A DNA stretch of 32,945 bases, from NCBI RefSeq assembly GCF_003385235.1, contig NZ_PQIA01000107.1, positions 1 to 32,945 of the forward strand, read 5' to 3'. The notes below the pieces were generated by a model. That model searched no databases. It saw nothing but the letters and a program-made list of their open reading frames with translations, and was not told the origin of the DNA. This document shows positions 22,770 through 31,000 of this stretch, piece after piece. The translations under genes were made by a program, and so were the position numbers. Positions within the stretch are counted from its first letter, which is position 1; each line of letters starts with the position of its first letter. Origin of the DNA: Amycolatopsis circi. GTDB lineage: Bacteria > Actinomycetota > Actinomycetes > Mycobacteriales > Pseudonocardiaceae.

Positions 22770-23408
22770 GTGGGGCAGGTGACCGGAAGCCTTGTCAGCG
22801 CCACTCCCGCGAAGCGGCTCGCCTGGTGGGCGATCGGCCTCACGACGGCCGCGCTTTCGCTGATCGGCACGTTGTCGCTGACCTTCGACACGACCGTCGA
22901 CCCGTTCCGCGACCCGGTCAGCGACTACGCCCTGCACCGGGTCGCCCGGATCTGGTTCGCCCTGGCCGTGCTTCTCGTGCTGGCCGCCGGGGTCCTGCTC
23001 GTCGCGGCCGCCCGGGCCACGTCCTTGCCCGCCGGGCGCACCACCATCGTCCTTTTCGGACTGTGGGGCGTCGCGCTGGTGATCGAGCTGCTGTTCCAGG
23101 GAAACGCGGCAGTCGGCGAATCGACTTTCCACGGCACTGTCCACCGGATCGGCGGCGCTGTCCTTTTCGGAGCGTTGCCGCTGGCTTGCGTGTCGCTGGC
23201 GCGACGGCTGGGAGCCGAGCAGCGCTGGGCGAAGACCGCGCGCCGGCTCACCGGTTGCGCGATCGCGGGTCTGGTCACCGCCGCTGGTTTCGGGGCCGCC
23301 CAGTTCGTCACGGCATTGCCGGCTGGGTTGCTTGAACGCGTCGCGCTTACCGCGGAGCTGGTCATCTTGATCACCGGCGCCCGCGCGATCGGAAGGGCGG
23401 GCCGATGA
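22770..23408 (+). CDS. DUF998 family membrane protein
   Basis: 212-residue polytopic protein with about six membrane segments. After helix 1 (AIGLTTAALSLIGTLSL) it has the DUF998 hallmark DPFRDPVSDYALHR, then IWFALAVLLVLAAGVLLVAAA, TTIVLFGLWGVALVIELLF, the STFHGTVHRIGGAVLFGALPL helix, and two further helices. DUF998 proteins are small membrane proteins of unknown function, often near envelope or stress genes. The start is uncertain: GTG 22770 gives the longest form but has no Shine-Dalgarno; GTG 22779 has GGGG just upstream. The stop overlaps the next gene's ATG (ATGA), so the two form an operon, probably under the two-component system upstream. Confidence 0.83.
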   Translation: MGQVTGSLVSATPAKRLAWWAIGLTTAALSLIGTLSLTFDTTVDPFRDPVSDYALHRVARIWFALAVLLVLAAGVLLVAAARATSLPAGRTTIVLFGLWGVALVIELLFQGNAAVGESTFHGTVHRIGGAVLFGALPLACVSLARRLGAEQRWAKTARRLTGCAIAGLVTAAGFGAAQFVTALPAGLLERVALTAELVILITGARAIGRAGR

Positions 23409-25411
23409 CCCTCGTCGCGATTGCGTTGGCGGTGCTCGCCGCGTGTTTCTTCGCTGCCGCCGTCCGCTTTCAGCATCGATCGGTCGAAACCGCCGGCGGG
23501 ACCGGCCTGCGCGTCGTCGGTGCCGTCGTGCGCAACCCGGTCTGGCTGGGCGGCACCAGTCTCGCCGTTCTGGGCAGCGCGTTGCACCTGATCGCGCTTT
23601 CGCTGGCACCACTGGCGGTTGTCCAGCCGATCGGCGTGCTCAGTCTGGTGTTGACGGTCGGCTTCCGAAACCCGGACCGTTCCAGCCGGGCAGTCGGCGC
23701 GACCGTTGCGGTATGCGCGGGAGTCGGCGGGTTCGTCCTGCTTTCCGCCACTTCCGTCGGAGTCGCCGCCGTCCCCAGCCTCGCCAGTGCCCAACCGGCG
23801 CTGCTGGCTGGTGCGTGCGCGGCCGCTGGGGCATGGTTTGTCCGCGGCCGAGCGAAGTGCTTGACCCAAGCCGCCGCCGCGGCAGTCCTTTTCGGACTCG
23901 GCTCCGCCACGATGCGCGTCGCGGCGCTGCATCTTGTCCACGGGACTCCCGGGACCGGCGCAATATTGGCCGCCGAAGCCGGACTGCTCCTGCTGACTGG
24001 TGGCTGGCTGATGCACCGCGCTTACGCCAGCGGTCCCGCCGCGGTCGCTGTCGCCGCGACGACTGTCGTGGACCCGTTTACCGCAATCCTCGCCAGTGCA
24101 TTGCTGTTCGGCGAGCGACCAGTCGCGTCGCCCGTCGCAGCCACCGTCCAAATCGGACTCGCGGCCGTCGCCATCGTCGGCGTCGTCGTGCTGGCTTACG
24201 CGAAACCGTCACCTCGAACTGTTCAGGAGCGTCCCATGCCGCATTCCCGGTTGCGTATCGTCATCGGCGCCGACACCTTCCCTCCCGATGTGAACGGCGC
24301 CGCCCATTTCGCCGAACGCCTGGCCCGCGGGTTGAGCGCCCGCGGCCACGAGGTCCACATCCTCACCCCGCAGCGTGCCGAGGTCCCCGAGCCGGCCGCC
24401 GGCTACACGCTGCATTACGTGCCGTCCCATCGCACGCCTTTCCATCCGACGTTCCGATTCAGCACGCCGCGCCGCGCCCGTCGCACCGCCGCCGAATTGC
24501 TGGACGAACTCCGCCCCGACGTCGTCCACGTCCAGTCGCACTTCTCGGTCGGCCGTGGTCTGCTGACCGCCGCCGAAGAACGCGGCATCCCCGCCGTCGC
24601 GACAAACCACTTCATGCCGGAAAACCTGCTCGGCTTCGTATCGCTGCCCGAACCGGTGACGTCGGCCTTGACCCGCTGGGCCTGGCGAGACTTCGTCCGG
24701 GTCTTCCGCCGCGCAGGCGTCGTCACCACGCCGACTCCGCGCGCCGCGCAACTGCTGGAGGAAAAGGGTTTCCCTGGTCCAGTGGCAGTGGTCTCGTGCG
24801 GAATCGACCTTGGCCACTACGCCCCGGTCGAACCCGCGCCCGCCAACCCCGTCCGCGTCCTGTTCGTCGGCCGCTTGGACGCGGAGAAGAACGTGGACGA
24901 CCTCCTCCGGGCCCTGTCAAAAGTCCCGTCCCTGCACGCAACGCTCATCGGCGACGGTTCGTGCCGGACGGAGCTGGAACACCTCGCCGCCCGCCTGGAC
25001 GTGGCGGACCGGGTGACGTTCCGCGGGTTCGTGCCCGACGCCGAACTGGTGCGCGCGTACCGGACCAGCCACCTGTTCTGCATGCCGGGCACCGCTGAAC
25101 TGCAAAGCCTGGCGACGATGGAAGCGATGGCCGCCGGTCTCCCGGTGCTCGCCGCCGACGCGATGGCCCTGCCCCACCTGGTCGCCCCAGGCCGGACCGG
25201 GTGGCTCTACCCGCCCGGCGAGACGGAGACGCTGGGGGAGCGCCTGCTGGAACTGACCGGCGACCCCGCCCTGCGCGCGAGAATGGGCCGAGCCGGTCAA
25301 GAAGCCGTTGCCAGGCACGGAATAGCGCGGACCTTGGATGCCTACGAGGGCCTCTACCAAGCCGCGACCGGGGCGCTCCTGCACACCCCGGTGACCGGCC
25401 AGGCGGCGTAG
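23405..25411 (+). CDS. fused DMT/NIPA-like transporter and family-4 glycosyltransferase
   Basis: A single open frame of 668 codons with two unrelated domains. Residues 1-272: nine or ten membrane helices of the DMT superfamily, NIPA-like, with LAPLAVVQPIGVLSLVL and a repeated half VVDPFTAILASALLFGERP. Residues 278-668: a GT4/GT-B glycosyltransferase starting PHSRLRIVIGADTFPPDVNGAAHFAERLA, with VRVLFVGRLDAEKNVDDLL and an EX7E-like motif ELQSLATMEAMAAGLPVLA, resembling mannosyltransferases MgtA/PimB. ATG 24236 has AGGAG 6 nt upstream, so the glycosyltransferase (391 aa) may also be made alone. No stop separates the domains. ATG 23405 overlaps the DUF998 stop. Likely role: glycolipid or lipoglycan synthesis coupled to membrane transport; substrate unknown. 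Confidence 0.85.
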   Translation: MTLVAIALAVLAACFFAAAVRFQHRSVETAGGTGLRVVGAVVRNPVWLGGTSLAVLGSALHLIALSLAPLAVVQPIGVLSLVLTVGFRNPDRSSRAVGATVAVCAGVGGFVLLSATSVGVAAVPSLASAQPALLAGACAAAGAWFVRGRAKCLTQAAAAAVLFGLGSATMRVAALHLVHGTPGTGAILAAEAGLLLLTGGWLMHRAYASGPAAVAVAATTVVDPFTAILASALLFGERPVASPVAATVQIGLAAVAIVGVVVLAYAKPSPRTVQERPMPHSRLRIVIGADTFPPDVNGAAHFAERLARGLSARGHEVHILTPQRAEVPEPAAGYTLHYVPSHRTPFHPTFRFSTPRRARRTAAELLDELRPDVVHVQSHFSVGRGLLTAAEERGIPAVATNHFMPENLLGFVSLPEPVTSALTRWAWRDFVRVFRRAGVVTTPTPRAAQLLEEKGFPGPVAVVSCGIDLGHYAPVEPAPANPVRVLFVGRLDAEKNVDDLLRALSKVPSLHATLIGDGSCRTELEHLAARLDVADRVTFRGFVPDAELVRAYRTSHLFCMPGTAELQSLATMEAMAAGLPVLAADAMALPHLVAPGRTGWLYPPGETETLGERLLELTGDPALRARMGRAGQEAVARHGIARTLDAYEGLYQAATGALLHTPVTGQAA

Positions 25412-25484
25412 CCCGACCCCGGCGGCGACCTCTCCGTCTCCGTTCCCTTGACCCGTCTCAGCAGGTGCTTTCAGTGACCAGCCC

Positions 25485-26144
25485 TCAACCGGTCACTCGC
25501 CGCACCTCGTCCGCGAGCACACCTGCGAACCGCTCGTGCGACGGCACGCTGAAGTGCGTCCCGTCGGCTCCCGTTTCCGTCACGGTGGCGGCGTCGACGA
25601 ACGTCGCACCGTGTGCCGCCGCGAGTTCCGCGAGCAGTCCGGCCAACTGGGCTGCTTTCGCGGCGGAGGTCGCGTCGTAGAAGGCTCCGTTGACCTCCGC
25701 GAAGTCCGGTGCGGTCACGTCGATGTGCGGCGGTGACACCAGCACGACCTTCGGTGGCTGCCCGGTATCCGTCCTCGCGTGTGCGGCTACGTCGTCCAGC
25801 AGTCGGGCGATCGCGGCGGCCACTTTCGTCGCCGCTCGGCCGAATTGGGTCTTCAAGTCGTTGGTGCCGAGCATCAGCACGACCACGTCGATCGGGTTGT
25901 GGCTCAGCAAGGCGGGCAGCAGGTAGGTCCGGCCATTGCGGCCCGGCCGGTTCATCGACGGCGGATAGTCGAGATCGGTGGTGCGGCCGCCGAGCCCCTC
26001 CTCGATTATCCGGTATCCGGTACCGAGGCGGTCCGCCAGCTGGCCGGTCCACCGGAGGTCGATTGGCCATCGTCCCCTGCCGACGTCCTCGGAACGCTGG
26101 CCGTAGGTGTTGGAGTCGCCGTAGCAGAGGAATGCCCGGAGGGA
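25485..26144 (-). CDS. SGNH/GDSL hydrolase (MsAcT-like arylesterase) without ordinary start codon
   Basis: The frame encodes about 219 residues of an SGNH hydrolase very like the mycobacterial acyltransferase MsAcT. Block I is FLCYGDSNTYGQ (catalytic Ser about 11), block II DLRWTGQLADRL...IIEEGLGGRTT, block III VVLMLGTNDLKTQF, and block V DGTHF (Asp194, His197). All catalytic blocks are intact. However, no ATG, GTG or TTG occurs in frame between the TGA of the upstream membrane-protein gene (26145-26147) and the catalytic Ser; the first is ATG 25955, which would remove blocks I and II. The frame is the same as that of the upstream gene, so TGA readthrough would fuse them. It may be a start-codon mutation, a rare start or a sequence error. 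A family member would begin about where the CTC or TCC codon stands. Confidence 0.7.
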   Translation of the reverse strand, partial: SLRAFLCYGDSNTYGQRSEDVGRGRWPIDLRWTGQLADRLGTGYRIIEEGLGGRTTDLDYPPSMNRPGRNGRTYLLPALLSHNPIDVVVLMLGTNDLKTQFGRAATKVAAAIARLLDDVAAHARTDTGQPPKVVLVSPPHIDVTAPDFAEVNGAFYDATSAAKAAQLAGLLAELAAAHGATFVDAATVTETGADGTHFSVPSHERFAGVLADEVRRVTG

Positions 26145-27098
26145 TCAGTGCTTCGCGACGGCCCGGCGGTAGTCGAGGATTCCGACGACGGTCAGTGCCA
26201 CGACGATCGCCCCGGCACAGCAGACCTGCGCGAGCACAATCGCGCCGAACGGGATGATCCCGTTTTTCAGCACCAGGTTCTGGACCACCACCAGGGCGAT
26301 GCCCAGGGCCAGCGCCAGCGTCCGTGCCGGGCGCGGTCCGATGCGGTGCCGGAGCAGCAGGTATCCGGCTCCGGCGATCGCGCACAGCCAGACGAGCGGG
26401 GACAACCCGGTCATCTGGTCGGCCTCGTCCGGGAGGCCGAACCTGAGTGCCAGGGCGGGCGCGAGGACCAGGCTTCCGCCGATGGCCCACCACCACGGCC
26501 GGGGCGGCGGCAGCGGAGCGTCGACGTGGAAGGCCGCGAGCAATAGCACCAGCGGAAGCCACTGCGGGGCGAAGTACCCGATCACGTCGGGGCCGAGATC
26601 GGAGGAATGCCTGGCCAGGAACCAGATCGCGCCCGCCGCCAGTATCGCTCCGGCGGCGAACCGGGCCGTGCGGCGCCACCCGTCCGCCAGCAGCACGAGC
26701 GGGATCAGCGAGGCCGCCAGCCGGACGAAGTCCGTCAGCAGGTCGGACGTCAGCACCGCGCGGAAGTTCCCGGGGTAGGGGCCGGAGAAGGAGAAGAGCA
26801 CCCAGAGCGTTCCGCCGGCGTTGCTGGCGGCCCTGAGCACGCCCCAGAGCAGCCCGAGCAGCGCGAACTGCCGCACCAGATCGCCGAGGGCGACCGTGCG
26901 CGCGGGTGCCGCCCTGGCCGCCAGCCGGGTGCGCACGCCCAGCGCCAGCAACGCCCGCAGCTCGCTCCACAGCGCCGCGCGGTCCCGCTCGCCGTGCAGG
27001 TCGAGCAGGGTGCCGACCATCTCGTCGCCGCGTTCGGCGCGGTACCACGCCGGGAGCACGCGCACCAGCAGGCGGTACTGAGCCTCGGTGTCGATCAT
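26145..27098 (-). CDS. PadR-associated multi-span membrane protein
   Basis: 317-residue protein. An N-terminal cytoplasmic helix bundle (1-75) contains YRLLVRVLPAWYRAERGDEMVGTLLDL, a pattern typical of membrane proteins encoded directly after PadR regulators in actinomycetes. About eight or nine membrane segments follow (for example FALLGLLWGVLRAA, FVRLAASLIPLVLLAD, WLPLVLLLAAF, WWWAIGGSLVLAPALAL, LALALGIALVVVQNLVL, AIVLAQVCCAGAIVVALTVVGIL). The ATG at 27098 overlaps the TGA of a short PadR remnant (ATGA), preserving the usual coupling. The TGA is followed in frame by the SGNH hydrolase. Function unknown; no transport or enzyme motif seen. Confidence 0.8.
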   Translation of the reverse strand: MIDTEAQYRLLVRVLPAWYRAERGDEMVGTLLDLHGERDRAALWSELRALLALGVRTRLAARAAPARTVALGDLVRQFALLGLLWGVLRAASNAGGTLWVLFSFSGPYPGNFRAVLTSDLLTDFVRLAASLIPLVLLADGWRRTARFAAGAILAAGAIWFLARHSSDLGPDVIGYFAPQWLPLVLLLAAFHVDAPLPPPRPWWWAIGGSLVLAPALALRFGLPDEADQMTGLSPLVWLCAIAGAGYLLLRHRIGPRPARTLALALGIALVVVQNLVLKNGIIPFGAIVLAQVCCAGAIVVALTVVGILDYRRAVAKH

Positions 27099-27202
27099 GC
27101 CCGCGCTTCTCTCGCACCGGGCCGCTGGCCGCAGGTCACCCCGTACCCGTGCCGTGGCCCGTCCGTCAGGGCGATCAGCGCCGGAAAGGTCCGTTTGGAG
27201 AT
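27095..27202 (-). pseudogene. PadR-family regulator remnant, internally deleted
   Basis: The 35-codon frame ISKRTFPALIALTDGPRHGYGV + TCGQRPGAREARA reads as the first 20-odd residues of a PadR winged-helix regulator joined directly to a short C-terminal tail. The TFPALIAL.DGPRHGYG run is the PadR N-terminal signature; about 60-80 residues of the DNA-binding and dimer domains are missing. The expected start codon position holds ATC (27200-27202), not ATG. The stop overlaps the membrane-protein start by ATGA exactly as in intact PadR operons. A GTG nine codons upstream could still start translation, so it may act as a leader peptide. Identification rests on a short motif. Confidence 0.6.
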
Positions 27203-27238
27203 GCTTCGCTCTGCCGGGGCCACATACACGTTAAGACG

Positions 27239-27256
27239 ACGGATGGCGGCATCCGT
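27239..27256. repeat. small inverted repeat in divergent intergenic region
   Basis: ACGGATG (27239-27245), GCGG loop, CATCCGT (27250-27256). A second palindrome CGAGAAATTCTCG is at 27269-27281. Both lie in the 190-bp gap between the divergent PadR remnant and the small protein gene, where a PadR or other operator would be expected. Confidence 0.4.
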
Positions 27257-27392
27257 TGCGTCGACGGCCGAGAAATTCTCGAAGCGTGCCGGGACCGGCG
27301 GGTGCCGCGACGTTGACCGAGGCCGTCCACCGTGTGGGTTGTTTGCCTGGCTCGGCACCGGGTAACAGGAGGGGCACGACAAGGAGGCGAGG

Positions 27393-27716
27393 ATGCCGTC
27401 GCGCCCACGAAGTACCACTGGAACAGCAAACAGCCCAGGGAAGACCGGCCCGAGCAAGAAGCCGAGTCCTCCAGGACAACGCAAGAGTCGCGAACCGGTG
27501 CAGCCGGAGCAGAACGCGGTGAAGCTCGGCGGGCTGCGGCTGCCGCTGCCGCCGGTGCCGGCTCCCAAACGCGCGTTGTGGTGGGGCGGCTTGGCGGCGC
27601 TGGCCGCGGTCGGGGTGCTCGAGTGGCCAGTCGCCGTCGTGGTGGGCGCTGGCAGCTACGTCGCCGAGAGACTGTCCCGTGAGGACGTTCGCAAGGATCT
27701 CGCGACCGGGGACTAG
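27393..27716 (+). CDS. small Pro/Lys-rich membrane-anchored protein
   Basis: 107 residues. ATG 27393 has AAGGAGG (27381-27387) 5 nt upstream. The N-terminal 40 residues are basic and Ser/Pro/Gly-rich, likely disordered. They are followed by KLGGLRLPLPPVPAPKRALWWGG and a hydrophobic region (about 61-90) with a central VLEWPVAVVV, long enough for one or two membrane passes. A charged tail AERLSREDVRKDLATGD ends the protein. It lies 15 bp before another small gene and upstream of the P-type ATPase on the same strand, so it may be an accessory membrane protein of that pump. Family not recognised. Confidence 0.72.
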   Translation: MPSRPRSTTGTANSPGKTGPSKKPSPPGQRKSREPVQPEQNAVKLGGLRLPLPPVPAPKRALWWGGLAALAAVGVLEWPVAVVVGAGSYVAERLSREDVRKDLATGD

Positions 27717-27731
27717 AACCGGAGAAAACCC

Positions 27732-28022
27732 ATGCCTGACACCACTCGCGGCCCGACATCGCGCGGACGCCGAACCGCGGCGCAAGCGGCCGGGAACAAT
27801 TCCCTTCAGGTGAGCGTGCCGCTCGCCGGGAGCGTTTCGCTGCCGCTGGCCGGTCAGTCTGACGTCGGCCGTCAGGAACCTCCTGACGACCGGCAACGGC
27901 GGCAAATCCTTGCGCGCCTTCGGGCAAGCGCTCGAGGAAGCCTGACCGGCGACCTCGGTTCGGCGGGCCGGAATACCGGAGCGAGTCCGCTCAGCACTGG
28001 TCCCAGGCGGACGCTCGCCTAA
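27732..28022 (+). CDS. small hypothetical protein
   Basis: 96-residue protein, ATG 27732 with GGAG about 8 nt upstream, 15 bp after the preceding small gene. Low complexity and basic: Arg/Thr/Ser-rich N-terminus, a hydrophobic-neutral LQVSVPLAGSVSLPLAGQ stretch (about 25-42), then charged DDRQRRQILARLRASARGSL. No membrane helix of full length and no signal peptide. It shares with its neighbour a Leu/Pro-rich hydrophobic strip. Genomic position suggests an operon with the P-type ATPase 65 bp downstream. Function unknown; coding status is moderately supported by Shine-Dalgarno and spacing. Confidence 0.6.
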   Translation: MPDTTRGPTSRGRRTAAQAAGNNSLQVSVPLAGSVSLPLAGQSDVGRQEPPDDRQRRQILARLRASARGSLTGDLGSAGRNTGASPLSTGPRRTLA

Positions 28023-28087
28023 GGCATTTGGAACGGATTCCGCGCGGGCCGCTCGCGACGGATCGAAATGTGGGAAATGAAGGGAAA

Positions 28088-31000
28088 ATGACGGGAAATC
28101 TGCCTTCCTTGGTGTCTCGTGCGCTCCGGCTGCCGGCGGCCGGGCTGAACGTGGCGTTGTCCGTGCCCGAACGGGTTGTCCGCGGGGCTGGCCAGGTCGC
28201 GGGCGTGGCTGCCGAAGCGGCCAGCCTCGGCGCCGATGCCGTGACGGCCGGGGCGGAAGCCGGCGTCCGCGCCACCACGTGCGCCGCGCGGGTGCTGCGC
28301 AAAGCCGTGCTCAGCGGAGCGGAGGAAACCGAAGCGGTGTGGCGGCACGGCCGGAACCTCCACCTCGGCCTCCGCCCGGCCTCGGACGACGACGCGAGCC
28401 GGTTCGGCCGCGTGGTGCGCAAGGTGGTTCGCGAGGCGATGGCTCGTCCCGACGTCCTCGCCGCGTACTGGGATGCCGGTTTGTCCCGGATGGTGCTGAC
28501 GATGGCCGAAGGCGCGGCCAGCGACCGCTTGGTGGCGGCCGTGACGGCTCGTGCGCGGAAGCACGGGCTTTCCGTTGGCTCCCAGGACGAAGCGTCCGTC
28601 CATCCCGGCGATCTCCGCGCAGTCCAGGCGCAGGCCGCCGCGCTCGCGATCAGTGGTGCGGGCCTGGCGATGGCAGCGGCCACCACGCCGCTGCGGCTGC
28701 GCCGTCCGCCGCAGGTGATGACCGCTGCACTGACGGCGGTGCGCGAACATCCGCTCGCACGGGAGTTCCTGCGGGCGAAACTCGGGCGGCACAGCGCCGA
28801 ACTGGCGGTCGCGGCAGCCAATGCCGCGCTGCACGGCGTCGGGAAGTCCCCCTCCGACCTCGCGCTCGACGTGCTGCTGCGCACGGGGCAACTGGCGGAC
28901 GCGGTGGCGCAGGTGGTCGCGTTCGAACGGTCCTGCGATCGGTTGTGCGTGCCCGACCGCGACTGTCCGACGGCCCGGAGCGAGCGCAGGGCGGCACCGC
29001 CGGATCCGGTCACCGACTACGCCAAAACCGCGTTGACCGGCGGCATGGTCGGCGCGGCGGTCACCGTGCTGTTCAAACGAGACCTCAGCCAGGCCAGCTC
29101 GGCGATCCTCGCCAGTTCTCCCAAACCCGCTCGTTACGGCTGGACTGCCTACGCTTCCGGCGCGGGGCTCGCCCTCGCGCGCGAGGGGGTGCTCGTCCGG
29201 AACCCGGATCGGCTCTGGCTGCTGCAAGCGGTCGACACACTCGTGGTGCACAGCAACGCATTGTGCGGCGACGAGCGCACGGTGCTCGAGGCCAATCCGA
29301 CCGACGACGAGTGGGCGGAAGGCCGGTTGTGGCAAGCGGCGCTGCGGGCGGTGGACGGCGAGGACAGTCCCGTACGGCTGCGGCCGGTGCCCGACGATCC
29401 GGCCGCCGAGACCGGCTTGATGATCGCCTCGGCCGACGGCGCCGACGTGGGGACAGTGCTCGTCGGGTGGTCGGCCGATCCACTGGCGGAAAGTGTGCTG
29501 GACGCGGCCGGGCAGGCAGGTCTGCGCATCGTCGTCGTCCAGGGCGACTCCCCGGGCGCTGATGCCTCTTTGGCGGACGAGGTCGTCGCCGACCGGGCGA
29601 TGGCCGATGTCGTCACCGGATGCCAGGAGGACGGCGGCGTCGTGCTGACGCTGGCCCGTGTGCCGCCGGGCGCGGACGCGTCCGCCCGGGAGGACGCGCT
29701 GGAAGGTCTGCTGCGCGGCGACCTCACGGTCGCGGTGGCCCACGGTTGCGATGCCGCGGTCTGGGCCGCCGACCTGCTGTCGATCAGCGGACTGGCCGGA
29801 GTCTGGCGCTTGATGCGGGCCGTCCGCGGCGCACGCGGCGCCGGTGATCGCGCGACGACCTGCGCCGAGGCCGCCGCGGCTTTGTCCGGACTGGTGGTCG
29901 CCACGGACGGGCACCGGCAGTGGCGGCGCCTGTTGTCGCCGCTGGCCCGGCTGAGCCCGGTCAATCTCGCGACTGGCGTGGCGCTGGGTGTCGGATGGCA
30001 GGCCGCCGTGGCAATGGCCGCGGAACCGGCTCCGGCCCCGCGGCCGCGAGTGGCCTGGCACGCTCTGCCGCTGGAGGAAGTGCGGCGCAGGCTGGCCGCG
30101 GATCCGCGGCGCGGCCAGGCCCGCCGCGCCGGGCTGCCCGAGCGCGCCCGGCACTTGGCCGAGGAGGCCGCCGAATTGCCCGGAACCGCGCCGGTGGCGA
30201 CCGGGTTGCGCCTGGCCGGCGCGATGCGGGGCGAGCTGAGCGATCCGCTGACGCCGGTCCTCGCCGTCGGAGCCGCTGCGTCGGCGATTCTCGGGTCCAC
30301 TGTGGACGCGCTGCTGGTGCTGGCCGCGATGGGTGCCAACGCGCTCGTCGGCGGAGTGCAAGGCTTGCGCGCCGAACAGGCTCTGGCGGGTCTGGCGGCG
30401 ACCCAGACCCAGCAGGCCCGCCGCTTGGCCGAAGCGGACGCGGAGCCGGAAGCGGTGGACGCCGCCGACCTGCGGCCCGGCGACCTGGTCGACCTCCGGG
30501 CGGGCGACGTCGTGCCCGCCGACGCGCGGTTGGTGCGGCTGCACGACCTCGAGGTCGACGAGTCCGTGCTGACCGGGGAATCCCTGCCGGTGCCGAAACA
30601 GACGGCGGCGACTCCCGCCTCGGACATCGCGGACCGCCGGTGCATGGTTTTCGAAGGGACCACAGTGGTCGCGGGATCGGCTCGCGCGATCGTCGCGGAC
30701 ACCGGCGACCGCACCGAGGCCGGGCGTGCCGTGGCGCTGGCCTCCCGCACGGCTCCGGCCGCCGGAGTGCAGGCGAGGCTGCGGGAACTGACGAGCAAGG
30801 CGTTGCCGCTGACCCTGGCCGGCGGGGTCGCCGTCGCCGGATTGTCGTTGCTGCGCGGGCGGACGGTGCGCGAAGCGGTCAGCGGCGGCGTCGCGGTCGC
30901 GGTCGCCGCTGTGCCGGAAGGACTGCCGCTGGTCGCCACGGTCGCGCAGATGGCCGCCGCGCGTCGGCTCAGCCGCCGAGGCGTGCTGGTTCGTTCCGCA

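Noticed and set aside
25474..25496. GTGACC...GGTCAC inverted repeat around the SGNH hydrolase stop
   Set aside because: Only 6-bp arms with an 11-nt loop and no T-run; too weak to call a terminator.
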